A stretch of 26,503 nucleotides of DNA, from IMG/VR virus record IMGVR_UViG_3300044655_001242, positions 1-26,503 of that record. One strand, given 5' to 3'. Under the pieces are notes generated by a model, which was not told the DNA's origin, ran no database searches, and saw only the letters and a list, made by a program, of their open reading frames with translations. Source of the stretch: a virus. A program made the translations under genes and the position numbers. Below, piece by piece: positions 15,420 through 23,718 of this stretch. Position 1 is the stretch's first letter; each line of letters begins with the position of its first letter.

Positions 15420-16916
15420 TCATGACTCAAATTTAGGAGTTAAAGATCTTGCTATTTCGTCAGGATTTGTACCAGGAATAATAGGACCATCTGCTAAAGG
15501 TAATTTTATAGGGTCTTTATTGACGATATTTAAGTTATTGATTTCTTTTTGGAAATCAAAAGGTGTATCAGCAACTGTATTTAACTGATCTGTAGATAAT
15601 TTACCTACAGTAGGTATTGAACCATCTTGCCCGTCTTTTATTTCTTGAGGACCATTAATTGAAAAATTATCAGCAGGGTCTTGAACATTTGGACCTGATT
15701 CATTAGTAACTAATAAATTAGTATACTTTTTATCATATCCTGCACCAGCTGATGTCAATACTTGTGGGTTAGCAGCAGCAAGTTCTGATAGACCTAATAC
15801 ATTAGTAGGAATTTCAGGAGTAACACCTGTATTAACATACCAGTTATCATATACAATGGACACTTTAATTGAACATAACTCACCGTTATCCATATTCCAA
15901 TCTTCCATCTCAACAGTTGTTATTTTAGGATTATTGAACGTATAGATATCCATCGTTCTATTACCATTAAAAATATCAAATATCTTAATTGACTGGATAA
16001 TGTTATAGCTACTGGTTGTTGTATGCAATCCATACGAACTATTAGCATTACTAAAGTCCATACCATTTTCTTCAAACCCCATTGAATGCTCTTGATTAAA
16101 AATAGGGCAAACACGACGTAAATAAGAAACAATAAAATTCATTGATTCGTTTTTAATATCGTTATGTAATTCAAAGGTAATAGGGTCAAATTTAGAACGT
16201 TTAGGTACTTGTGAAAAGAAGTTATAAAAATTAACTTCTTCATACTCAATTGATGTTTTTGGTTTTTCAAACTGTTTAATCAAAAAAGTACAAGTATTAG
16301 GAACATCTTGTTGATACTCACCATACATTGTTATTTGAGCAATGAATGTATACTTTATCTTTGGTTGATAAGCTATAAGATCATGAGCATAATAATTAGG
16401 ACTTGTTATAGTACTAATATTATCTGTGTTTTCACTGTTTTTAGATGTGCTGCTTTTATTAGCGCCCTGTTGTGCTAAAGCTTCAGCTGTTGTCGTAGGT
16501 GATGAAGTGCTAGATAACGCATTAGTTACAACAGTATTAGATGGTCCTAAAATTTGACCAGCAGCTTGATCGTAAAGTGTATTAAAAGCACTAGCGATAT
16601 CAGCATAAGGTGATGGGTTTGTACCACCTACTAAATTACCGTCGTATGATTTAAATTCACCAACATTAAAATCACGTAATGTACCATTTGCTATATTATT
16701 AACAATGGTAGAAGCAGCGTTTAACGATGTTGGGTTGGATTTAATACCTAAATTAGATAATAAACTTTCTCCGTCCATCGATAATGTGGACTGCGTTATA
16801 GGGTTTGTAGCAGATACTAAAGGGTAAGAACCGCCGATAGTATCTGACACAATGCTGTTAATGCGGCTAGATACCGCATTACCATCTGAAACATTAAGTG
16901 CTTTAAAAGTACTCAT
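15420..16916 (-). CDS. Tail-tube-like baseplate protein (gp54/gp48-type, tentative)
   Basis: A 498-residue protein. Residues 1 to about 180 are rich in Ser, Thr, Asn and Ala and of low complexity. Residues about 185-390 look like a tail-tube fold: P-K-I-K-Y-T-F-I-A-Q-I, then F-L-I-K-Q-F-E-K-P-K-T, Y-E-E-V-N-F-Y-N-F, F-E-L-H-N-D and V-S-I-V-Y-D-N-W-Y. The pattern (paired strands, then E-K-P then V-N-F-Y-N) resembles tube-initiator or tube-like proteins of T4-type marine phages. The last 110 residues are an extended tail. It sits between the head-completion gene and the true tail tube, 10 nt downstream of the latter. Baseplate tube initiator or a tube-terminating protein are both possible. Confidence 0.6.
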   Translation of the reverse strand: MSTFKALNVSDGNAVSSRINSIVSDTIGGSYPLVSATNPITQSTLSMDGESLLSNLGIKSNPTSLNAASTIVNNIANGTLRDFNVGEFKSYDGNLVGGTNPSPYADIASAFNTLYDQAAGQILGPSNTVVTNALSSTSSPTTTAEALAQQGANKSSTSKNSENTDNISTITSPNYYAHDLIAYQPKIKYTFIAQITMYGEYQQDVPNTCTFLIKQFEKPKTSIEYEEVNFYNFFSQVPKRSKFDPITFELHNDIKNESMNFIVSYLRRVCPIFNQEHSMGFEENGMDFSNANSSYGLHTTTSSYNIIQSIKIFDIFNGNRTMDIYTFNNPKITTVEMEDWNMDNGELCSIKVSIVYDNWYVNTGVTPEIPTNVLGLSELAAANPQVLTSAGAGYDKKYTNLLVTNESGPNVQDPADNFSINGPQEIKDGQDGSIPTVGKLSTDQLNTVADTPFDFQKEINNLNIVNKDPIKLPLADGPIIPGTNPDEIARSLTPKFES

Positions 16917-16926
16917 ATTGTACTAA

Positions 16927-17571
16927 TTAGAAACCACCAATAGCAGTACCATAATTGGTATTTTCAACAATTTGATAAGCGTGGTCATATCTCATTGAAA
17001 TATCAATAGTCACTTGATCGCCAGCGCTGTAATCAACGTCACCGTAATTAACTGATTTAAACCAGCAACCTTGTAAAACCCAAGTTTCAAGGATTTTATC
17101 ACCACCATCTAACATAGCTAATTCACAAGCGAATTTATATTCACTAGCTACAGCAGCTGGTTGTAAGAAGTTAGGGTTGCTTTGAATTGCTCCACCAATT
17201 GTACCGTTCATACCGCCAACTAACAATTGTTGTTTTTCAATTTGGTTTTGAAGTTGCAATGAAGCACGACTATTAACGTCATCTTCTAACGTAATACTAA
17301 TCGGTTCCCAAGAATGCTTTGCTGCAACATAAGCAATTGAGTTATAGCGTTGGATTGTATTATCTTCCCAAGATAAGTTTGGGCGAGACATTTTAACAAC
17401 CTGCATTGTTACCGCATTTGCAGTACCAACATTTGTGATTCCAACAGCTGGGTTAGGTAAGATACGATTGCCGCCTAAGCCGGTAAATGTAGCTTTCCAT
17501 CTATTTTTATGCTTTGGGTGATAAATGCCTTGGTTGGCAATATCAATACCCATATCATGTATAGTAGCCAT
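16927..17571 (-). CDS. Tail tube protein (T4 gp19-like)
   Basis: A 214-residue protein, slightly longer than T4 gp19 (163 aa). It has the tube pattern N-R-W-K-A-T-F near the N-terminus, V-V-K-M-S-R-P-N-L-S-W-E (strand leading to the conserved R-P), H-S-W-E-P-I-S-I-T-L-E-D-D, L-Q-N-Q-I, then W-V-L-Q-G-C-W-F-K-S-V-N-Y-G-D-V-D-Y and I-D-I-S-M-R-Y-D-H-A. The ring-forming protein would line the tail channel. Start is ATG 17571; AGGAG lies 12 nt upstream, a rather long spacing. Its late promoter (17609-17616) is back-to-back with that of the sheath gene, so tube and sheath are transcribed divergently from one 100-bp control region. Confidence 0.93.
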   Translation of the reverse strand: MATIHDMGIDIANQGIYHPKHKNRWKATFTGLGGNRILPNPAVGITNVGTANAVTMQVVKMSRPNLSWEDNTIQRYNSIAYVAAKHSWEPISITLEDDVNSRASLQLQNQIEKQQLLVGGMNGTIGGAIQSNPNFLQPAAVASEYKFACELAMLDGGDKILETWVLQGCWFKSVNYGDVDYSAGDQVTIDISMRYDHAYQIVENTNYGTAIGGF

Positions 17572-17608
17572 TTTAGTAAGTTACTCCTAAATTGTATTTG
17601 ATATCAGG

Positions 17609-17616
17609 TATTTATG
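17609..17616 (-). promoter_or_regulatory. Late promoter for tail tube operon
   Basis: The minus strand reads CATAAATA, with ACC following as in other late sites. It is 38 nt upstream of the tube ATG and forms a divergent pair with the plus-strand site at 17625. Confidence 0.65.
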
Positions 17617-17624
17617 GTTATTTG

Positions 17625-17632
17625 CATAAATA
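17625..17632 (+). promoter_or_regulatory. Late promoter for tail sheath
   Basis: The plus strand reads CATAAATA, 42 nt upstream of the chosen sheath ATG at 17674. Because it lies downstream of the in-frame ATG at 17614, it also argues against that earlier start. Confidence 0.65.
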
Positions 17633-17673
17633 CAATATCTCACAGAATTGACGTCGAATTAGGAGTTTATAAT

Positions 17674-20600
17674 ATGGCATTACTTAGCCCAGGCGTACAA
17701 GTCACAGTAACTGACAAATCGATATATTTGCCAGCTGCTGAGACTACCGTACCCTTATTTTTCATTGCTACAAAATACGGAAAACTGCTTCCCAATTCAA
17801 ATACGGTCGCACAAGGTACAATTGAAGCGGGTGTACCTAGATTAATTACATCACTACGTGATAGTATTGAATCATACGGTATCCCAGTTTTTTACCGTGA
17901 TGTATATGATCAACCACACCATGGTGATTGCCGTAACGAATACGGGTTGTTAGCTTTAAACCAATTTTTAAAATTGGGTAACCGCGCTTATGTTATTCGT
18001 GCGGACATCGATTTAGATGATAATATTGAAAGTTTACAAGATAAATGGGGTTTAGCAACAGATCGCGTTGTAAATTCAGCTGCAGCGATGTTCAGTGCTT
18101 ACCTTGCGAGCGTTGATGATATTATCTCTGATTCAGTAACAACATTGGGTGGGTTTGTTGAACCACCAGCAATTCCACCAAATGCAACAACTGCACAAAT
18201 TCTTGCACTTACAGATGCATATTATGCAAATGTAACCCGTGCGCACGACGAAAATGTAAAATTAGCACATATCGTTAAAGCAGCTACAGTTGAACTCATC
18301 AAAGAAACAAGTACATTTGGTAATAAATTTCCAAATTCAACAATGTACAACATTTCAGATATTTTGGCTGGAAACTACGTTAACGTTGAAACTGAAATTG
18401 TTCAAAATGATGTTGGTGGTAAAACACACACAGTTTATGTGTATGAACCATATACAGAAAACACTGACCCAGTAGTAACTGGTAAAGATTCATACTACAA
18501 CTTATTGGTATCTAGCGGTGCAAGAAAAGTATTAGCTCAAGCGCCAACAGCAGCATCATTAATTAACCCATTACCAATTGAACCAGATTTATCTCAACTA
18601 TTTGTTGGTATCACTGGTAAATTACAACGTGCATTGATTGATCAAAACACATTGATTGGTGGTACAGTTGTTAAGTATGATGCTCCAACATTGGCAGCTA
18701 AATTTACAACATTACCAACTGATATTACATTCCAAACAACAGGGTCTGATAACTTTGTTATTACCGGTAATATCACAGGTATTGTACCTCAAGTTGATGC
18801 TGTTACGAAAGCGGTAATTTCATACAAATGCCGTACTGATTTCACAATTGCAGGTAATGTATTAAAAACAATTGCTGGTGCGACACCAGTAATTTATAAA
18901 GGTACAATTGCTGGTAAAGCTAGTGGTTATATCAATTACGTACCAGCTAGTGGTTCAGGTGCATCAGCTGTAGCTAGTACAGCTAAATTGATGAACAATG
19001 TTATTTTTGATTTAACATTATCTGTATCTGGTGTATCAACAGCGGTATCGTATACATTAGAAGCAACAGCTGATTTTGATCATATTTTTGTACCTATTAC
19101 ATCAGGTGCAATGACATATACGATCGACCCTGCAGCATTGACTAACTTTACGTTTGCGCCAGCATTACCTACCGGGGTAACATTAAATAATACACTTACA
19201 AGTAAATGTATCATTACTGGTAAAATCATTAAAGCTGTTCCATACTTAGATACCAATAGCAACACGTTGTATCATTTGCATACACGTTTTGAATTAGCTG
19301 GTAATGTAACTCAAGTGGTAGGTACAACAACCACCACTGGTACATTAAACAGTACAGGTTATAGTTATGCGATTGTTAATTATGATCCAGTTACTAAAAC
19401 GTGTACGTTAGAATCAACATTTGATATTGATGCATCATTAGTATTAGGTACAGCAACAGGTGTAGCACAAAAAATTACAGTTACACCATCGGTTGCAAAC
19501 CCTGTAACATTATTACATACGGTTAACGCTGCTGATACAGTGGTATTAGGTACACCAGCTGTATCAATCAATGTAGCAAACAAATCAAAAGTTGGATACA
19601 CAGCTGTTAACCCATTGGGTGGTATTGATCTTAACTTGTTTAAAGCTATTGTACGTGAAGGTTGTGAAGAATACTTAAAAACTTACAGCTGGTACAACAG
19701 TACACATCCAAAAGGTAAAGCAGTAACAACATCAACTGCAGATGCTGTACGTAGACAAGGTATTGTGTTAAAATTGAGTCAAATCATTAAAGCTAACACA
19801 ACTGTTAACTATAACATCTCAAGTGATTTTGATGACGTTAGTGATATTACATCAGAAGCGTATGAATTTAATACAATTTTATGCCCTGGTTTCCCAGAGC
19901 TTGCTGATGAAATGTTAGAATTAGCAGATCGCGTAAAACAAGAAGCATTTGTTATTGCTGATACACCATATTGGATGTCACCTCGTGATGTTATTCAATG
20001 GGGACGTTCAGTAGATGAAAGCACAGTTGTTTCAGCTGCTGCTAACATCAGATCTGACAATGGTGGTAAAATTGCTTACTACTACCCACATGGGTTAGTT
20101 GCTAACCTTGATGGTTATGATGTATTCTGCGCAGCATCTGGTCTTGCATTAGCAGCATTTGCTTATACAGATAAAAACGGTAACATTTGGGATGCACCTG
20201 CTGGTCCAAATAGAGGTGTTGTTTCAAGCTACCTTGGCGTTACACGCGTAGGTTATGTTACTCAAGCAAATTTAGGTACATCATCAGCACAATTTAATCG
20301 TGTAAGATTAAATGACGGTATGCGTGATAGCTTATACAGCTTGTGCAACATTAACCCAATTCAAGATTCAATCCAAAATGGTATTGCAATCTGGGGACAA
20401 AAAACACGTGTAAGTGTTAACTTTAACTCAGCGTTAGATCGTATTAATGTTTCTCGTATGGTTATGCACATCCGTCGTATGGTCAGAAAAATGTTAGTAC
20501 AATATTTGATGCAACCAAACGTTGCTGTTACACGTAAAAATGTTACATCGTTAGTTGTTGGTTTCTTAAACAACATTCGTGTTAACAACGGTTTATACGA

Positions 20601-20754
20601 TTTTGCGGTATTATGTGATGAAAGCAATAACACAGCTGATCGTATTGATCGTAACGAGTTGTATGTTGAAATTGCGTTGAAACCAGTTAAAACAATTGAA
20701 TTTATCTATGTACCAATGTCGTTGGTAAAAACAGGTGATTCAATTACTAGTTAA
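17674..20754 (+). CDS. Contractile tail sheath protein (T4 gp18-like) with large insert
   Basis: A 1026-residue sheath protein, far longer than T4 gp18 (659). I start at ATG 17674 (TTAGGAG upstream), giving M-A-L-L-S-P-G-V, the usual sheath N-terminus; an in-frame ATG at 17614 lies before the promoter. The C-terminal part (about 650-1026) is the conserved contractile core: A-P-A-G-P-N-R-G-V, I-A-I-W-G-Q-K-T-R, L-D-R-I-N-V-S-R-M, V-L-C-D-E-S-N-N-T and a strand with I-E-F-I-Y-V-P. Between residues about 335 and 645 is an inserted beta-rich region with an internal duplication, probably exposed on the tail surface. The sheath contracts to drive the tube into the host. It is followed by a terminator-like hairpin and the gp15-like gene. 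Confidence 0.95.
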   Translation: MALLSPGVQVTVTDKSIYLPAAETTVPLFFIATKYGKLLPNSNTVAQGTIEAGVPRLITSLRDSIESYGIPVFYRDVYDQPHHGDCRNEYGLLALNQFLKLGNRAYVIRADIDLDDNIESLQDKWGLATDRVVNSAAAMFSAYLASVDDIISDSVTTLGGFVEPPAIPPNATTAQILALTDAYYANVTRAHDENVKLAHIVKAATVELIKETSTFGNKFPNSTMYNISDILAGNYVNVETEIVQNDVGGKTHTVYVYEPYTENTDPVVTGKDSYYNLLVSSGARKVLAQAPTAASLINPLPIEPDLSQLFVGITGKLQRALIDQNTLIGGTVVKYDAPTLAAKFTTLPTDITFQTTGSDNFVITGNITGIVPQVDAVTKAVISYKCRTDFTIAGNVLKTIAGATPVIYKGTIAGKASGYINYVPASGSGASAVASTAKLMNNVIFDLTLSVSGVSTAVSYTLEATADFDHIFVPITSGAMTYTIDPAALTNFTFAPALPTGVTLNNTLTSKCIITGKIIKAVPYLDTNSNTLYHLHTRFELAGNVTQVVGTTTTTGTLNSTGYSYAIVNYDPVTKTCTLESTFDIDASLVLGTATGVAQKITVTPSVANPVTLLHTVNAADTVVLGTPAVSINVANKSKVGYTAVNPLGGIDLNLFKAIVREGCEEYLKTYSWYNSTHPKGKAVTTSTADAVRRQGIVLKLSQIIKANTTVNYNISSDFDDVSDITSEAYEFNTILCPGFPELADEMLELADRVKQEAFVIADTPYWMSPRDVIQWGRSVDESTVVSAAANIRSDNGGKIAYYYPHGLVANLDGYDVFCAASGLALAAFAYTDKNGNIWDAPAGPNRGVVSSYLGVTRVGYVTQANLGTSSAQFNRVRLNDGMRDSLYSLCNINPIQDSIQNGIAIWGQKTRVSVNFNSALDRINVSRMVMHIRRMVRKMLVQYLMQPNVAVTRKNVTSLVVGFLNNIRVNNGLYDFAVLCDESNNTADRIDRNELYVEIALKPVKTIEFIYVPMSLVKTGDSITS
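18703..19443 (+). repeat. Duplicated beta domain in the sheath insert
   Basis: Residues about 344-450 and 492-590 of the sheath resemble each other: F-T-T-L-P-T-D-I-T-F against F-A-P-A-L-P-T-G-V-T-L, then I-T-G-N-I against I-T-G-K-I, V-P-Q-V-D against V-P-Y-L-D, and T-D-F-T-I-A-G-N-V against T-R-F-E-L-A-G-N-V. The copies have diverged, so the duplication is not recent. Confidence 0.75.
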
Positions 20755-20763
20755 TTGATCAAC

Positions 20764-20790
20764 AGGGAAAGAGCTTAACGGCTCTTTCCT
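20764..20790 (+). terminator. Terminator-like hairpin after sheath gene
   Basis: GGAAAGAGC (20766-20774) pairs perfectly with GCTCTTTCC (20781-20789) around a 6-nt loop, 11 nt after the sheath stop. There is no clear U tract after it, so it could be a weak terminator or a processing and stabilising hairpin. Confidence 0.55.
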
Positions 20791-20820
20791 ACCGTTTGAC
20801 CGACCGTATAAGAGATCATT

Positions 20821-20908
20821 GGAGAATTAGGGAGATCAAATGACATTGTTTTTATATACATAGATATAAAAAATATCTTATCAAATGATCTCCCTAAGGA
20901 GAACAAAG
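20821..20908 (+). repeat. Inverted-repeat regulatory element, copy 2
   Basis: Copy 2 of the 82-bp element found at 568-649, here on the plus strand upstream of the gp15-like gene. TTAGGGAGATCA (20827-20838) and TGATCTCCCTAA (20886-20897) are perfectly complementary over 12 bp, with centres 67 bp apart exactly as in copy 1. A core of ATGACA (20840-20845), 17 nt and GATATA (20863-20868) matches the copy 1 layout. The 3-prime arm continues into GGAGAACAAAG, identical in both copies. The outer 5-prime palindrome of copy 1 is not kept here. Confidence 0.7.
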
Positions 20909-20929
20909 AATTTGCATAAGATCTTATAT

Positions 20930-20937
20930 GATAAATA
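20930..20937 (+). promoter_or_regulatory. Possible late promoter for gp15-like gene
   Basis: GATAAATA differs from the T4 late consensus at one base and lies 25 nt upstream of the ATG. It is less certain than the other late sites because it starts with G and leaves a short leader. Confidence 0.45.
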
Positions 20938-20962
20938 AATGATCATAAGAATGAGGTGATAT

Positions 20963-21694
20963 ATGGCATATTTTTGTCAACAGCAATTTAAAAAACACAT
21001 AGTTCAATTTATGGAAATATTCCGTGGATTGGAAGTTATGACAGGTATTAACGCGTCAGGTGGTATAGAAACAATATCTGTACCAATTATGTACGGTTCA
21101 ATAGACCGTGTAGCTGGTTCAATATTAGCAAAAAACACACAAAACAATCCATTACGGTTACCAGTGATGTCAGCTAATATGTCTGCATTAGATTTGAGTA
21201 CAGATAAATTTAAAGGTATTGATACTGAAAAGATGATGGCGTATACACCATTAGGTGGTGTATTTCCAAATGATACAGTAACTGTTAGTCAAATAATGGC
21301 AATACCATTTAATTTGACAATGGAATTGCATATTTTTTCAAACAACAACGATGTAAGATGGCAAATTTTAGAACAGATATTAGTTCTATTTAACCCTAGT
21401 GTACAGATACAAACAAGTGATGCTAAATTCGATGGTAGTAAAATAACTAAAGTTGATTTAACTAGCATTACAAACAGTGAAAACTTACCATTAGGTGGTG
21501 ATAGAAGAATAATAACTGATACATTAACATTTAATGTAACGATATATTTGGTAGCACCGTCGAAAATACGTGATGACCGTATTAAAGATATTCAAATACG
21601 TGTAGCAAAAGTAACAGACGTTACAGCGTTAGCAGAATTAGCAGATTCAGAATTCCAAATAGAGAATATCAACGTAATGGAAACATTGATATAA
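20963..21694 (+). CDS. Proximal tail sheath stabilisation protein (T4 gp15-like)
   Basis: A 243-residue protein matching the T4 gp15 family (272 aa). The shared layout is M-A-Y-F followed by F-K-K-H-I-V-Q-F-M-E-I-F near the N-terminus, I-S-V-P-I-M-Y-G-S-I-D-R, L-P-V-M-S-A-N-M-S-A-L-D-L, then I-P-F-N-L-T-M-E-L-H-I-F-S-N-N-N-D, Q-I-L-E-Q-I-L-V-L-F-N-P, and D-T-L-T-F-N-V-T-I-Y-L. In T4, gp15 caps the sheath and tube at the head-proximal end and joins the tail to the neck. GAGGTG lies 5 nt before the ATG. The upstream 208-nt gap holds a hairpin, the copy 2 repeat element and a possible late promoter. It follows the sheath gene on the same strand, fitting their partnership. Confidence 0.9.
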   Translation: MAYFCQQQFKKHIVQFMEIFRGLEVMTGINASGGIETISVPIMYGSIDRVAGSILAKNTQNNPLRLPVMSANMSALDLSTDKFKGIDTEKMMAYTPLGGVFPNDTVTVSQIMAIPFNLTMELHIFSNNNDVRWQILEQILVLFNPSVQIQTSDAKFDGSKITKVDLTSITNSENLPLGGDRRIITDTLTFNVTIYLVAPSKIRDDRIKDIQIRVAKVTDVTALAELADSEFQIENINVMETLI

Positions 21695-21700
21695 CGGTAA

Positions 21701-21723
21701 GATAGTGCACTAAGTGCACTATC
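21701..21723. terminator. Bidirectional terminator between gp15-like and gp14-like genes
   Basis: GATAGTGCAC (21701-21710) pairs with GTGCACTATC (21714-21723) around TAA, followed by CTTTT on the plus strand. The stop codon of the convergent neck gene lies inside the stem. Confidence 0.7.
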
Positions 21724-23224
21724 CTTTTAATTTGCTAACATCAACATTACCTTTAATATGCTCTTCTAATGTTGGTTTTTTAGAATTAGCAGCAAATCTT
21801 AAATCAGTTTCCAAATATATCCAACGAGATTTTAAAATTGAATATTGATATAATCTCGGTGGAATTGGATCAGCTACTTTGCTATAAGTTAACCGATGAT
21901 AATCTTTATCTTTTGGTTTTTCAGGGAACGTATCACCTTCAGTATAAGGTAACCCGTTAGGTGGCATAGCATCTTCAAACGGATAACGTTTTGGGTTTGT
22001 ATTCAGATGGCTATAATCAACACCATGTTTTTTACCTTTATTGATAATTTCAGGTGGTATCTCATACGAATCATTAAGACTTGCACCAACTTCAGGTACT
22101 AATGTATTAGATTCAGCACGTATAGCTCTATCAGCTTGAATAGCAGTTGTATCAAAACCATTTGTTAACGTATCAAAGAAATCGTTGTTCAATTGACCAA
22201 CGATATCTCTTGTTTCTTGACTTGCGAACATCGGTTGAGCAGTAACTGTATATAAAGTTGGTTGCCAGTTTGGTGTATATCCACTTGCAGTCCACGTTAC
22301 ATCTGTTACTTCAAGATATTTTTTAACAGGGTTTAAATCTGGGTCAAATTGTATTTCAGCGAGTACATCTAAAATATCACCAACAACAATAGGACGTTTA
22401 ATTTTCTGTAGAGTTAAATTAAAACCAAATTTAAACGTAAATTTATCGTTTATATTGATACCAAATTGTGAAAAGTCTGTTGATATATCTGTTTGGTCAT
22501 AATAAGCTTTAACAGGTATTGGATCAACAGAATAATTTCTATCTCTATTTTCAATGAAGATATAATCTTGAACATTATCTAATTGAGTTCTATTAAATTC
22601 AGAAAAAGCTAATTTTTTAATAGCCCATAAACCCTCACCTACGTATGAAGTAGGAACCAATCTCCAATACCTAGCGGGGTAACTCGCTTTTATTCCCAGC
22701 CAATGCTCAGCACTATCATTTGGAAGTGATAATAATGAAACACCTTTCCAATCTGTACCGTTATTTGAATTTTCAACTCTTACGGTTAATACTCGATTTT
22801 GCTCTAACAGTCCTTGTTGAACAAGAATTGAGCGAATGTGGTATTTGACTTCGGTTGAGATTGCATATTTGTTTTGTCCGTTAGGTAATCTAATAGGACC
22901 AAAATCATAGCCAATAAAGGTGTTAGGGTCACGAGATCCACAATGTTTAATTGAATGCCATTCATACTCATTATTCTCACTAATGTTAGTTACGGGAAAT
23001 TCAGGGTACTGTCCATTGCAAATAGGTGTTCCTTCCAATTGCGACAAAGTTTTTTGTTCGTGAACACCCAACAGTTTATGAACATTCACAACACAGCCAC
23101 CGATGTTTAAATTCTCGGTAACATAATCGTTCATCAACCGATTCGATAAAGGTTCATCCCATAACTGGAATGCACCATTGTTAAGGTTTTCTGGAGGTAC
23201 TACTCGATTAGGGTTATAAGCCAT
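21719..23224 (-). CDS. Neck protein, T4 gp14-like, with discoidin-like domain
   Basis: A 501-residue protein, about twice the length of T4 gp14 (256). Residues about 75-210 look like an F5/8 type C (discoidin) beta-sandwich: Y-D-F-G-P-I, L-T-V-R-V-E-N-S-N-N-G-T-D-W-K-G-V, then A-R-Y-W-R-L-V and W-A-I-K-K-L-A-F. Such domains usually bind sugars or lipids. Residues about 245-350 fit the gp14-like core: F-T-F-K-F-G-F-N, V-V-G-D-I-L-D-V, K-Y-L-E-V-T-D-V-T-W and Q-E-T-R-D-I-V-G. The C-terminal 130 residues are proline-rich and extended. Neighbours (gp15-like downstream, gp13-like upstream) repeat the T4 13-14-15 order, which supports the assignment. No strong ribosome-binding site is seen. Confidence 0.7.
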   Translation of the reverse strand: MAYNPNRVVPPENLNNGAFQLWDEPLSNRLMNDYVTENLNIGGCVVNVHKLLGVHEQKTLSQLEGTPICNGQYPEFPVTNISENNEYEWHSIKHCGSRDPNTFIGYDFGPIRLPNGQNKYAISTEVKYHIRSILVQQGLLEQNRVLTVRVENSNNGTDWKGVSLLSLPNDSAEHWLGIKASYPARYWRLVPTSYVGEGLWAIKKLAFSEFNRTQLDNVQDYIFIENRDRNYSVDPIPVKAYYDQTDISTDFSQFGININDKFTFKFGFNLTLQKIKRPIVVGDILDVLAEIQFDPDLNPVKKYLEVTDVTWTASGYTPNWQPTLYTVTAQPMFASQETRDIVGQLNNDFFDTLTNGFDTTAIQADRAIRAESNTLVPEVGASLNDSYEIPPEIINKGKKHGVDYSHLNTNPKRYPFEDAMPPNGLPYTEGDTFPEKPKDKDYHRLTYSKVADPIPPRLYQYSILKSRWIYLETDLRFAANSKKPTLEEHIKGNVDVSKLKG

Positions 23225-23234
23225 ATTATTAATT

Positions 23235-23711
23235 TTATTCTGTAGTTAAATGCTTTTCCATGATGTAGTCAGTATCTTCTTCTCCAACGATATCAAAACC
23301 TAGTTTGAGATACATATTAATAGCAACTGTATTAGATTTATGTACGTAACATTGTAGGGTGTAATATCCATGAGAAGAAGCGTATGATAGTAAACTATCC
23401 ATAAGCTTTCCTCCAATTCCAACACCGTTAAAAGATTTTAGAATTCCAATGCCAAATAAACCTACGTTAGGTGATTGTTCTTTCATAGCACAATAACCAA
23501 TTACGTTACCTAAATTTTTGCAGATTTTGTAGTAATTATTACCAGATGTAAATACAGAAATCATATTATATTCACGGGATAAATCTGGAGGTGGTGGCAT
23601 AAAATCAATATTCTCATTATATAATACTGATTTTAATTTTACCAACTGTTCAGCGTCATCTCGTGTCGGTGTAACAAATGATATGTTAGAATGAATCTCA
23701 AACAATTTCAT
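23235..23711 (-). CDS. GNAT-family N-acetyltransferase
   Basis: A 158-residue single-domain GNAT enzyme transferring acetyl from acetyl-CoA to an amine. The acetyl-CoA loop is in F-G-I-G-I-L-K-S-F-N-G-V-G-I-G-G-K-L (residues about 87-103). The C-terminal half has N127-T-V-A-I-N-M-Y-L-K-L-G-F, typical of RimI-like members, and ends with Y-I-M-E-K. A proline run, F-M-P-P-P-P-D, lies at 37-43. It lies between the two neck genes, 7 nt after one and 10 nt before the other, so it is expressed late with virion genes. The substrate is unknown: a virion protein, host protein or small molecule are possible. No T4 counterpart sits at this place, so it is probably a later insertion. Confidence 0.88.
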   Translation of the reverse strand: MKLFEIHSNISFVTPTRDDAEQLVKLKSVLYNENIDFMPPPPDLSREYNMISVFTSGNNYYKICKNLGNVIGYCAMKEQSPNVGLFGIGILKSFNGVGIGGKLMDSLLSYASSHGYYTLQCYVHKSNTVAINMYLKLGFDIVGEEDTDYIMEKHLTTE

Positions 23712-23718
23712 TTTTATA

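Noticed and set aside
17614-17673. N-terminal extension of the sheath gene from ATG 17614
   Set aside because: The late promoter at 17625 lies downstream of this ATG, and the usual sheath N-terminus M-A-L-L-S-P-G begins at 17674 with a good ribosome-binding site.
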